This document shows, piece after piece, positions 1 through 7,573 of a DNA stretch of 7,836 bases (positions are counted from its first letter, which is position 1; every line of letters begins with the position of its first letter). This stretch comes from Campylobacteraceae bacterium (GTDB lineage: Bacteria > Campylobacterota > Campylobacteria > Campylobacterales > Sulfurospirillaceae). Under the pieces are notes generated by a model. That model had not been told where the DNA came from. It saw only the letters and a program-made list of their open reading frames with translations, and did not search any database. The translations under genes and the position numbers were made by a program. The stretch is from contig JALUMZ010000218.1 in NCBI GenBank assembly GCA_027055635.1, positions 1 through 7,836 on the forward strand. The letters run 5' to 3'.

Positions 1-2114
1 TTTTGGAAATCAAGATATTCTCCTCTATGTGGAGTGAACACTGCTCCTATAAATCAAGCAAAAAATATTTAAACGGCTTTCCGACAAAAGCTCCATGGGT
101 CATACAGGGTCCGGGAGAAAATGCCGGTGTTATAGATGTGGGAGATGGCATAGCGGCTGTCTTTAAGATGGAGAGCCATAACCACCCAAGTTTTATAGAG
201 CCATACCAAGGTGCTGCTACGGGAGTGGGTGGAATCCTCAGAGATGTTTTTACTATGGGTGCAAGACCTGTGGCAAATATGAACTCACTTCGTTTTGGAA
301 ATGTAGTAAATAATGACAAAATATCAAAACACCAAAGATACTTGGTAAGAGGCGTAGTAGCCGGTATAGGTGACTATGGTAATTGTATGGGAGTTCCGAC
401 AATCGGTGGAGAGTGTTCCTTTGAAGAGTGTTACAATGGAAATATACTCGTAAATGCTTTTACTCTAGGGCTTGCAAAAACAGATGAAATTTTTTATGGA
501 TTGGCTGAGGGTATAGGCAATCCCGTCATATATGTTGGGAGCAAAACAGGTCGTGACGGACTTGGTGGTGCTGTTATGGCAAGTGATAGTTTTAGTGAAG
601 AAAATAAGAGTTTAAGACCGACTGTGCAGGTTGGTGATCCATTTGCCGAGAAACTTCTGCTTGAGGCTTGTTTGGAGCTTTTTAAATATGATTATATAGT
701 CGGTATCCAAGATATGGGAGCAGCTGGGCTTACAAGTAGCTCTTTTGAGATGGCAGGGCGAAGTGGAAGCGGTATGACTATGCACTTAGATAGAGTTCCT
801 GCGAGAGAAGAGGGTATGGAGCCATTCGAGTTTATGCTTAGTGAATCTCAAGAGAGGATGTTGATATGCGCCAAAAGTGGATATGAAGAGAAAGTTTTGG
901 AGATATTCAGAAAGTGGGATTTAGATGCCGAAGTGATAGGAGAGGTGACAAATAGTGGAAATATGGAGCTGTTTTGGTATGGTGAGCGAGTAGCAGACAT
1001 ACCGGTTCTTCCTGTCGGTGAAGAAGCCCCTATATATGATAGGCCTGTAAAAAAACCAACCTATCTTGACGAGATAGCCAAAATTTCCATAGATAATTTT
1101 GAAAAAGTGGACAATCAAGAGGCGTTTGACAATCTGTTTGCTAGACCTGAAGTGGTCGATAAGTCATGGATAGGCCAGCAGTATGACTCGATGGTGCAGA
1201 CAAATACCATAAAAAATTCAGGTAGTCTAGATGCGAGTGCCATAAGAATAAAAGAGAGTGGAAAAGCACTATCCATGAGTAGTGATTGCAATCCTAGATA
1301 CAACTATATCGACCCTTTTGGCGGAGCAGCAGCTGCGGTGATGGAGAGTGGGAGAAATGTTGCCATGAGTGGCGCTAGACCAAAGGCTATAACGGATTGT
1401 CTAAACTATGGAAATCCAGAAAATCCAGAGATTATGTGGCAATTTGCACAAGGTTGTTATGGTATAAAAGAGGCTTGCAAAGCTCTAAGTACTCCGGTAG
1501 TAAGCGGAAATGTATCGCTTTACAATGAAACTGACGGTGAGGGTGTCTATCCGACACCTGCTATCGCTATGGTTGGAGTTAATGATGATGCAAACAAGAC
1601 GCTCCCAAGTGCATTTCAAAATGAAAATACTCCTATATATCTCATAGGCGAGACAAAAAGTGATTTTGGTGGAAGTCTGTATCTAAAAAAAGTTTATAAA
1701 AAAGTGGGCGGAATCTTACCTAAGATCGATTATGAGCAAGAGTTAAAACTTTGGGAGTTGGTTATAGAGGCAAATAAGCAAGATTTACTATATTGTGCCA
1801 AAGATGTAAATGTAGGAGGTCTTGTTATAGCACTTGCTAAGATGAGTTGTGTTGGAGATATAGGCTCTACATGTAGAGTTGATTTGAAAGATGATAGAGA
1901 TATATTTAGCGAGAGTTTTTCAAGAGCAATTGTTGAGGTAAAAGATGAAGAAGGTTTTAAAAAATTAGCTTCTAAGATAGGCATAAAAGTAGAAAAAATT
2001 GGAGATACAACCTCTAAAAGAGTATTTGCTTGCAATAATGTAAGTGCTAATTTAGATGAATTAAAAGATATATATTTTCATAAATTTGCCCAAATCATAG
2101 AACAGGATATTTAG
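1..2114 (+). CDS. purL: Phosphoribosylformylglycinamidine synthase subunit PurL (5'-truncated by window edge)
   Basis: Catalytic subunit of FGAM synthase, a cytosolic de novo purine enzyme. It converts FGAR, ATP and ammonia (delivered from PurQ) to FGAM. The reading frame is open from the first bases, so the TTG at position 3 is an internal Leu codon and not a start. By comparison with the 742-residue B. subtilis PurL, about 40 N-terminal residues lie outside the window. Visible landmarks, numbered from that Leu: HCSYK with the family's active-site His at 13-17; the KMESHNHPS metal/nucleotide loop at 55-63 followed by GAATGVGGILRDV; SESQERM in the middle; and in the second half the PFGGAAAAVMESGRN and DCLNYGNPENPE blocks (about 435-475), then GNVSLYNE. 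This is the small, stand-alone PurL type that works with separate PurS and PurQ, without a fused glutaminase domain. No frameshift is seen. The stop codon directly abuts the next ATG. Identification is firm. Confidence 0.97.
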   Translation, partial: LEIKIFSSMWSEHCSYKSSKKYLNGFPTKAPWVIQGPGENAGVIDVGDGIAAVFKMESHNHPSFIEPYQGAATGVGGILRDVFTMGARPVANMNSLRFGNVVNNDKISKHQRYLVRGVVAGIGDYGNCMGVPTIGGECSFEECYNGNILVNAFTLGLAKTDEIFYGLAEGIGNPVIYVGSKTGRDGLGGAVMASDSFSEENKSLRPTVQVGDPFAEKLLLEACLELFKYDYIVGIQDMGAAGLTSSSFEMAGRSGSGMTMHLDRVPAREEGMEPFEFMLSESQERMLICAKSGYEEKVLEIFRKWDLDAEVIGEVTNSGNMELFWYGERVADIPVLPVGEEAPIYDRPVKKPTYLDEIAKISIDNFEKVDNQEAFDNLFARPEVVDKSWIGQQYDSMVQTNTIKNSGSLDASAIRIKESGKALSMSSDCNPRYNYIDPFGGAAAAVMESGRNVAMSGARPKAITDCLNYGNPENPEIMWQFAQGCYGIKEACKALSTPVVSGNVSLYNETDGEGVYPTPAIAMVGVNDDANKTLPSAFQNENTPIYLIGETKSDFGGSLYLKKVYKKVGGILPKIDYEQELKLWELVIEANKQDLLYCAKDVNVGGLVIALAKMSCVGDIGSTCRVDLKDDRDIFSESFSRAIVEVKDEEGFKKLASKIGIKVEKIGDTTSKRVFACNNVSANLDELKDIYFHKFAQIIEQDI

Positions 2115-3164
2115 ATGAAAATTTTAGTAACGGGAACAGCAGGTTTTATAGGTAGTCATTTGGTTTTGCCGTTGCTAAACAGAGGTGATGAGGTTGTAGG
2201 ACTTGATAATATAAATGATTACTATGATGTAACTGTAAAATATGGCAGATTGCAAAGAAGTGGTATCGATAAGGGCAAGATAGAGTATGGCAAGTTGGTT
2301 AAGTCTGAAAAATATCCAAATTACAAGTTTATAAAGTTAAATCTTGAAGATAAAGAGGCGTTAGAGAAGCTTTTTGTTGATGAAAAGTTTGATAAAGTGG
2401 TAAATCTTGCTGCTCAAGCAGGTGTTCGCTACTCTCTTACAAATCCAGATGCTTATATACAGAGTAATATAGTAGGATTTCTAAATCTTTTGGAGTGTAG
2501 CAGACATAACGGTATAAAATATTTAGCATATGCTAGCAGTTCTAGTGTTTATGGTCTAAATAAAGATCAGCCATTTTCCACCAGTGCTGATGTAACTCAC
2601 CCAATGAGTCTGTATGCAGCAAGCAAAAAATCAAATGAATTGATGGCTCATACATATAGCCACCTATATGATATACCTACAACGGGGCTTAGATTTTTCA
2701 CAGTATATGGACCTTGGGGACGACCAGATATGGCTCTGTTTTTATTTACAAAAGCTATTTTGGAAAACAGAGCGATAGATGTTTTCAATCACGGAGATAT
2801 GCAAAGAGACTTTACATATATAGATGATATAACAGAAGGTGTTATCCGTGTGCTTGATAATCCTCCTAGTGGAGTAGACGAGGTAGATATTAATCCGTCT
2901 AACTCGACTGCACCATATAAGATTTATAATATAGGAAATAATAATCCTGTGCAACTTATGGATTTTATAGAAGCGATAGAGAAAAAATTAGGTAAAAAAG
3001 CCAAAAAAAATATGCTTCCGCTCCAAGCAGGAGATGTGCCAAGCACTTATGCAGATGTGAGTGATCTGATAGAGGATTTGAACTATAAACCAGCCACACC
3101 GATACAAGAGGGGATCGATAGGTTTATAGATTGGTATTTGGATTTCTTTAAGGTGGACTTATGA
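2115..3164 (+). CDS. UDP-glucuronate 4-epimerase (CapI/LpsL type, extended SDR)
   Basis: Predicted cytosolic NAD-dependent epimerase that interconverts UDP-glucuronate and UDP-galacturonate. The 349-residue product has the NAD-binding GxxGxxG at 7-13 (GTAGFIG), Asp31 at the end of the second strand for the adenosine ribose, NLAAQAGVRYSL at 97-108, a Ser-rich catalytic strand SSSSVYG at 141-147, and the YxxxK pair Tyr167/Lys171. The insert around residues 40-70 (KYGRL...KYPNYKF) and the run TGLRFFTVYGPWGRPDMA are typical of UDP-GlcA 4-epimerases rather than GalE. Length fits the family. The ATG follows the purL stop with no gap, and an AGGA at 2104-2107 inside the purL end is well spaced as ribosome binding site. 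Neighbouring ugd would supply its substrate. Related proteins (TviC, WbpP) act on UDP-HexNAc or its uronates, so exact specificity is inferred from motifs and context. Confidence 0.88.
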   Translation: MKILVTGTAGFIGSHLVLPLLNRGDEVVGLDNINDYYDVTVKYGRLQRSGIDKGKIEYGKLVKSEKYPNYKFIKLNLEDKEALEKLFVDEKFDKVVNLAAQAGVRYSLTNPDAYIQSNIVGFLNLLECSRHNGIKYLAYASSSSVYGLNKDQPFSTSADVTHPMSLYAASKKSNELMAHTYSHLYDIPTTGLRFFTVYGPWGRPDMALFLFTKAILENRAIDVFNHGDMQRDFTYIDDITEGVIRVLDNPPSGVDEVDINPSNSTAPYKIYNIGNNNPVQLMDFIEAIEKKLGKKAKKNMLPLQAGDVPSTYADVSDLIEDLNYKPATPIQEGIDRFIDWYLDFFKVDL

Positions 3165-4171
3165 TATTAGTGACTGGTGGAGCAGGATATATAGGGAGTC
3201 ATACTTGCATATCGCTTATAGAGGCAGGATTTGATATAGTTGTATATGATAATTTTTCAAATTCATCCAAGAAGAGTTTGCAAAGAGTGGAGAGTATAGT
3301 AGAAAGAAACATACCTTTAGTAGAGGGTGATATAAGAGATAAAGAGGTTTTGCAAGATGTTTTTGATAAATATGATATAGATAGTGTTATACACTTTGCA
3401 GGGTTGAAAGCTGTTGGAGAATCTGTACAAAAACCTTTAGAGTATTATGATAACAATATAAACGGTACTATAGCTTTATGCGAAGTGATGAGAGATAATG
3501 GTTGTAAAAAGATAGTCTTTAGCTCGTCTGCTACCGTTTATGGAGATCCTAAAAGTGTTCCTATAAGTGAAGATTTTCCACTGAGTGCTACAAACCCCTA
3601 TGGTAGGAGCAAGCTTTTTATAGAGGAAATTTTGCGAGATATCTATGTTTCAGATGCTACATGGAAGATAATACTACTTAGATATTTCAATCCCGTTGGT
3701 GCACACAAATCAGGACTTATAGGTGAGGATCCAAACGGGATACCAAATAATCTTATGCCATATATCTCCCAAGTTGCTATTGGAAAGAGGGATTATTTGA
3801 GTGTTTTTGGAGGAGATTATGCTACAAATGACGGAACAGGTGTTAGGGACTATATACATGTAGAGGATTTGGCAGATGGGCATGTTAAGGCATTGGAAAA
3901 TATAGATAAATTTGATGGTGTAAAGGCTATAAATCTAGGAACAGGTCAAGGATACTCTGTCTTGGAGGTCGTGAAAGCTTTTGAGAGGGCATCTGAAAAA
4001 AAAGTTCCTTATAAGATTGTTGGCAGAAGAGAGGGTGATATACAAAGCTGCTATGCTGACCCGTCTTATGCAAAAAAGGTGCTCGATTGGAGTGCAAAAC
4101 ACGGTATAAATGATATGTGCAAAGATGCATGGAATTGGCAATCAAAAAATCCAAATGGATACGGTAGTTAA
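3161..4171 (+). CDS. galE: UDP-glucose 4-epimerase, probably also active on UDP-GlcNAc/GalNAc
   Basis: NAD-dependent epimerase of UDP-Glc/UDP-Gal. The 336-residue product matches the usual GalE length (338 in E. coli). Motifs: GGAGYIG at 6-12, Asp30-Asn31 after the second strand, HFAGLKAVGES at 78-88, SSSATVYGDP at 121-130 and YGRSK at 147-151, giving a complete Ser-Tyr-Lys triad. The block from RYFNPVGAH through GVRDYIHVEDLADGH to REGDIQSCYADPS is diagnostic of GalE. In the last of these, Cys297 sits where E. coli GalE has Tyr299; a small residue there is known to admit N-acetylhexosamines (human Cys307, Campylobacter Gne), so dual activity is predicted. The ATG overlaps the preceding TGA stop (ATGA), with AGGTGG at 3151-3156 as ribosome binding site, which points to translational coupling. 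GalE identity is firm; substrate breadth is inferred. Confidence 0.94.
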   Translation: MILVTGGAGYIGSHTCISLIEAGFDIVVYDNFSNSSKKSLQRVESIVERNIPLVEGDIRDKEVLQDVFDKYDIDSVIHFAGLKAVGESVQKPLEYYDNNINGTIALCEVMRDNGCKKIVFSSSATVYGDPKSVPISEDFPLSATNPYGRSKLFIEEILRDIYVSDATWKIILLRYFNPVGAHKSGLIGEDPNGIPNNLMPYISQVAIGKRDYLSVFGGDYATNDGTGVRDYIHVEDLADGHVKALENIDKFDGVKAINLGTGQGYSVLEVVKAFERASEKKVPYKIVGRREGDIQSCYADPSYAKKVLDWSAKHGINDMCKDAWNWQSKNPNGYGS

Positions 4172-4182
4172 ATAGTAAATCT

Positions 4183-4190
4183 AAGGGGAG
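4183..4190 (+). promoter_or_regulatory. Ribosome binding site supporting the TTG start of ugd
   Basis: AAGGGGAG lies 10 bases before the TTG at 4201. An in-frame TAA at 4195-4197 rules out any earlier start. The next in-frame Met (KVKMI, residue 46) would delete the NAD-binding glycine motif. The site therefore fixes the TTG as the start. Confidence 0.7.
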
Positions 4191-4200
4191 ACATTAAAAA

Positions 4201-5397
4201 TTGATAGATAATTTTAAAGTTCAATCTTCAAAAATTGCAATAGCAGGCATAGGCTATGTAGGTTTGTCAAATGGATTACTGTTGGCACAACACAATGAAG
4301 TAGTTGCTCTTGATATTGTGCCAGAAAAAGTTAAGATGATAAACAATAATATATCGCCGATAGAAGACAAAGAGATACAGAAATATTTGCAAAAAGATAG
4401 TTTGAATTTTAAAGCTACACTGGACAAAAAAGAGGCATATAGGGATGCAAAATACATTATTGTTGCAACACCTACAGATTATGATGTGCAGACTAATTAT
4501 TTTAATACAAAATCTATAGAATCAGTAATTCAAGATATACTTTCCGTTAATCAAAATGCAACAATAGTCATAAAATCGACTGTACCGGTGGGATATACAA
4601 AATCTATACGAGAGAGATTCAATACTAAAAATATCATCTTTTCTCCAGAGTTTTTAAGAGAAGGTAAGGCAATGCATGATAATCTATACCCTAGTCGTAT
4701 AGTTGTTGGAGAAAAATCGCATAGAGCTACAATATTTGCAAATCTTCTAGCGCAGGGTGCCATTAAAAAAGATATAGATATTTTATTTACAAATAGTGCT
4801 GAAGCTGAAGCCATAAAGCTTTTTGCAAATACATATCTAGCTATGAGAGTGGCATACTTTAATGAATTGGACTCTTATGCTCAGACTAATAATCTAAATA
4901 GTGAAGAAATTATAAAAGGCGTAGGTTTAGATCCTAGGATTGGCTTGCATTATAACAATCCAAGTTTTGGATATGGTGGTTACTGTTTGCCAAAAGATAC
5001 AAAGCAGTTAAGGGCTAATTATAAAAATGTACCATGTAATCTAATAAGCGCTATAGTAGAGGCAAATAGCACAAGAAAGGATTTTATAGCAGATAGCATC
5101 ATCTCTAAAAAACCCAAAATTGTTGGTATATATAGACTAACTATGAAATTAGAAAGTGATAATTTTAGAAGTAGCGCAGTACAGGGTGTTATGAAGCGTA
5201 TAAAAGCTAAGGGTATAGAGGTAGTTGTATATGAGCCTACTATGCAAGAGAAGAGTTTTTTTAACTCAAGAGTTGTAAAAGATTTGGATGAATTTAAAAA
5301 AATAAGTGATATTATCGTAGCAAATAGAGTTAATAAAGAGATATTAGATATAATCGATAAGGTATATACTAGAGATATATTTTTTAGAGATAGTTAG
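4201..5397 (+). CDS. ugd: UDP-glucose 6-dehydrogenase (short bacterial type)
   Basis: NAD-dependent four-electron oxidation of UDP-glucose to UDP-glucuronate in the cytosol, the entry step for uronic acids in surface polysaccharides. The 398-residue product is near E. coli Ugd (388) and S. pyogenes HasB (about 402). Domain order: N-terminal Rossmann domain with GIGYVG at 16-21 and Asp38; KSTVPVGYT at 125-133; SPEFLREGKAMHDNLYPSRIVVG at 148-170; central helix with Lys206 and Asn210; catalytic loop GYGGYCLPKDT with nucleophile Cys262 and Asp266; C-terminal UDP-binding domain from KIVGIYRL (306) to a YTRDIFFRD end. All expected catalytic residues are present. It starts at TTG, the only workable start. 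It lies 29 bases after galE and supplies UDP-GlcA to the epimerase at 2115. It is distinct from the TviB-type paralogue downstream, whose catalytic-loop and C-terminal sequences differ. Parts of the gene are more AT-rich than purL. Confidence 0.93.
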   Translation: MIDNFKVQSSKIAIAGIGYVGLSNGLLLAQHNEVVALDIVPEKVKMINNNISPIEDKEIQKYLQKDSLNFKATLDKKEAYRDAKYIIVATPTDYDVQTNYFNTKSIESVIQDILSVNQNATIVIKSTVPVGYTKSIRERFNTKNIIFSPEFLREGKAMHDNLYPSRIVVGEKSHRATIFANLLAQGAIKKDIDILFTNSAEAEAIKLFANTYLAMRVAYFNELDSYAQTNNLNSEEIIKGVGLDPRIGLHYNNPSFGYGGYCLPKDTKQLRANYKNVPCNLISAIVEANSTRKDFIADSIISKKPKIVGIYRLTMKLESDNFRSSAVQGVMKRIKAKGIEVVVYEPTMQEKSFFNSRVVKDLDEFKKISDIIVANRVNKEILDIIDKVYTRDIFFRDS

Positions 5398-5400
5398 AGT

Positions 5401-5422
5401 GATAGTTTTCAAATTGACTATC
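5401..5422 (+). repeat. Short inverted repeat in the ugd-tviB gap (possible weak hairpin)
   Basis: GATAGT at 5401-5406 is perfectly complementary to ACTATC at 5417-5422, around a 10-base loop. A second copy of GATAGTT at 5389-5395, at the ugd stop, could pair with the same right arm. The stem is short and AT-rich and no T-run follows, so it is not a typical intrinsic terminator. It may be chance or a minor mRNA-processing or stability element. Confidence 0.3.
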
Positions 5423-5448
5423 GGTGCAGTGAAAATTAAAGGAGTATA

Positions 5449-6699
5449 ATGAGTGCTCATAACATATGTATAATAGGCTTAGGATATGTAGGGCTTCCTT
5501 TGGCTCATGCCTTTAGCAGTAAATATCAGGTAGTTGGATTTGATATATATCAAACAAGAGTTGATGAGTTAAATAGGGCTTATGATAGAACACTAGAGTT
5601 AAGTGAAAGGCAACTCAAAGAAGCACTAAATAACGGTATAAAATTTACAACAGATTTGGCACGGATTGAGGATTGTAATGTCTATATAGTGACTGTTCCA
5701 ACTCCTATCGATAAAAACAAAAGACCGGATTTGACACCTTTGGTAAAAGCTAGCCAAACTATAGGAAAAGTGCTTAAAAAAGGGGATATAGTCATCTATG
5801 AAAGCACCGTATATCCCGGCGCTACGCAAGAGGTATGTGTGCCGATGCTACAAGAAGTTAGCGGACTAAAATATAATGAAGATTTTTACTGTGGATACTC
5901 TCCAGAGAGGATAAATCCAGGAGATAAAAAGCATACTGTTACAAAGATCTTAAAAGTGACAAGTGGTAGTACACCAAAAATAGCAGATATAGTAGATGAT
6001 CTATACGCTTCAATCATCACAGCAGGAACTCATAAGGCTCCAAGTATAAAGGTAGCAGAAGCTGCTAAAGTGATAGAGAATAGCCAAAGAGATATAAATA
6101 TAGCTTTTGTAAATGAACTAGCTCTTATATTTAATCGTCTAAAAATAGATACCAAAGCCATACTAGAAGCAGCTGGAACTAAATGGAATTTTTTGCCTTT
6201 TCGCCCTGGACTTGTTGGAGGACACTGTATAGGTGTTGATCCCTACTACCTAACTCATAAAGCCCAAGAGGTAGGATTTAATCCAGAGATTATACTTGCA
6301 GGAAGACGCATAAATGATAATATGGGTATATATGTAGCAAATCAGGTTATAAAACTTCTCATCAAAAAAGGACACCCTGTTAAAGACTCAAAAGTAATGG
6401 TACTGGGCATAACATTTAAAGAAAATTGCCCGGATATCAGAAATAGCAGAGTAGTAGATGTTATAAGAGAGTTGCAAGAGTTTGGATGCGATGTTGCAGT
6501 AAGCGATCCATGGGCAGATGAGGCTGAGGTAGAAAAAGAGTATAACTTGCATCTAAGTAACACGAGAAATCTCAATGATTATGATGCAGTAGTTTTAGCT
6601 GTTGCACATGATAAATTTAAAAATTTAGAGTTTGGTGACAAAAATCAAGTAGTATATGATATAAAGTCTGTATTAGACAAGAGTGATGGGAGACTTTAA
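5449..6699 (+). CDS. tviB: UDP-N-acetylhexosamine 6-dehydrogenase (TviB/WbpO type)
   Basis: NAD-dependent dehydrogenase predicted to oxidise UDP-GlcNAc (as TviB of the Vi antigen pathway) or UDP-GalNAc (as WbpO of P. aeruginosa O6) to the matching N-acetylhexosaminuronate. The 416 residues compare with about 420-425 in those proteins, and long stretches match TviB as I remember it. Motifs: GLGYVG at 10-15 with Asp32; TVPTPID at 82-88; YESTVYPG at 117-124; GYSPERINPGDKKH at 149-162; AEAAKVIEN with Lys207 and Asn211; FRPGLVGGHCIGVDPYYLTHKAQ with nucleophile Cys260 and Asp264; and the C-terminal domain motif GITFKENCPDIRNSRVVDV from 320. ATG is preceded by AAAGGAG at 5438-5444. The probably hexosamine-tolerant GalE upstream could offer it UDP-GalNAc. 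Family assignment is firm; the choice between GlcNAc and GalNAc cannot be settled from sequence alone. Confidence 0.91.
   Translation: MSAHNICIIGLGYVGLPLAHAFSSKYQVVGFDIYQTRVDELNRAYDRTLELSERQLKEALNNGIKFTTDLARIEDCNVYIVTVPTPIDKNKRPDLTPLVKASQTIGKVLKKGDIVIYESTVYPGATQEVCVPMLQEVSGLKYNEDFYCGYSPERINPGDKKHTVTKILKVTSGSTPKIADIVDDLYASIITAGTHKAPSIKVAEAAKVIENSQRDINIAFVNELALIFNRLKIDTKAILEAAGTKWNFLPFRPGLVGGHCIGVDPYYLTHKAQEVGFNPEIILAGRRINDNMGIYVANQVIKLLIKKGHPVKDSKVMVLGITFKENCPDIRNSRVVDVIRELQEFGCDVAVSDPWADEAEVEKEYNLHLSNTRNLNDYDAVVLAVAHDKFKNLEFGDKNQVVYDIKSVLDKSDGRL
6688..6692 (+). promoter_or_regulatory. Ribosome binding site favouring the TTG start at 6701
   Basis: GGGAG lies 8 bases before TTG 6701, within the end of the preceding gene. 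The alternative in-frame starts GTG 6683 and ATG 6686 lie upstream of or next to it and have only a weak AAGAG before them, so this site favours the TTG. Confidence 0.5.
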
Positions 6700-6700
6700 G

Positions 6701-7570
6701 TTGGGACAAAAACATATCTTAGTGACAGGTGGTGCAGGTTTTATCGGTTCTCATCTTTGTGAAAGATTGATTAAAGATAAAAAGAACAGAGTCTATAGTC
6801 TTGATAATTACTTCACAGGTTCAAAAAATAATCATATAGATGGTGTAACATACATAGAAGGTTCTACTTCAAAGATGGACAAATTAGTTGATTTTAGTCC
6901 GGATATTGTTTATCATTTAGGTGAATACAGTAGGGTAGAGCAGAGCTTTGATGATATAGAGAAAGTTTGGTACTATAACAAAGAGGGTATATTTTCTGTG
7001 TTGGAGTTTGTGAGAAAACATGGTTGTAAAATACTATATGCAGGAAGTAGTACGAAATTTGGTGATGGAGGTTTAGGTAGAAGTGCTTCTCCTTATGCTT
7101 GGACAAAGGCGAGCAATACAGAGTTAGTTATGAATTATGGAACTTGGTTTAATATTCCTTATGCTATAACATATTTTTATAATGTATATGGAGATAGAGA
7201 GATACAAACTGGAAAATACGCAACACTAATTGCACTATTTAAAGAGAAAATGAAAAATGGAGAACCGTTGACAATAGTAAGCCCTGGTACACAAAAGCGA
7301 AATTTTACACATATAGATGATATCATTAACGGCTTAATTTTGGTTGGTGAAAATGGCTATGGAGATGAGTTTGGTATAGGAAGTGATGAATCATATACTA
7401 TTAAAGAGATAGCGCAAATGTTTGGTGGAGATGTAGTCATGCTTCCGCAGAGACAAGGAAATAGAATGTCAGCAGATGTGATGACAGCAAAAACACAAAG
7501 TTTAGGCTGGAGAGCTACAAAAAGTATCAAAGATTATATAGAGCAACAAAGAAGTAATAATTGGCAATAG
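6701..7570 (+). CDS. NAD-dependent epimerase/dehydratase (divergent extended SDR, nucleotide-sugar modifying)
   Basis: Extended-SDR nucleotide-sugar enzyme of unassigned substrate. Taking TTG 6701 as start gives 289 residues, short for the group (usually 310-350). Seen: NAD-binding GGAGFIG at 10-16, Asp35-Asn36 after the second strand, GSSTKFGDGG at 115-124 in place of the usual SSSxVYG, and YAWTK with Tyr132/Lys136, so the catalytic triad looks complete. RNFTHIDDIINGLILV further on is the usual SDR substrate-domain motif. The strand-4 sequence HLGEYSRVEQSF differs from the common HLAA form. TTG 6701 begins one base after the preceding stop and has GGGAG at good spacing; GTG 6683 or ATG 6686 would add six or five residues and overlap the upstream gene. 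Position between a UDP-HexNAc dehydrogenase and a glycosyltransferase suggests a role in making another precursor of the same glycan, possibly epimerising the uronate. That role is inference. Confidence 0.8.
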   Translation: MGQKHILVTGGAGFIGSHLCERLIKDKKNRVYSLDNYFTGSKNNHIDGVTYIEGSTSKMDKLVDFSPDIVYHLGEYSRVEQSFDDIEKVWYYNKEGIFSVLEFVRKHGCKILYAGSSTKFGDGGLGRSASPYAWTKASNTELVMNYGTWFNIPYAITYFYNVYGDREIQTGKYATLIALFKEKMKNGEPLTIVSPGTQKRNFTHIDDIINGLILVGENGYGDEFGIGSDESYTIKEIAQMFGGDVVMLPQRQGNRMSADVMTAKTQSLGWRATKSIKDYIEQQRSNNWQ

Positions 7571-7573
7571 ATA

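Noticed and set aside
3..5. TTG at position 3 as the start of purL
   Set aside because: The HCSYK motif would fall at residue 13, whereas PurL proteins carry about 40 further residues before it. The frame is simply cut by the window edge.
47..319. Minus-strand open frame opposite the purL start, and similar antisense frames opposite the other genes
   Set aside because: They lie antisense to well-conserved coding sequence, have no recognisable domains, and their composition is explained by the opposite gene.
5414..5450. TTGACT (5414-5419) and TATAAT (5445-5450) as a sigma-70-like promoter before the TviB-type gene
   Set aside because: The spacing is 25 bases instead of about 17, and the TATAAT overlaps the ATG start codon, so it could not drive this gene with a normal leader.
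4201..6699. The two adjacent dehydrogenases as a recent tandem duplication
   Set aside because: They share only the family fold and motifs. Catalytic-loop wording (GYGGYCLPKDT versus LVGGHCIGVDPYY) and C-terminal domains differ strongly, so they are old paralogues of different substrate class.
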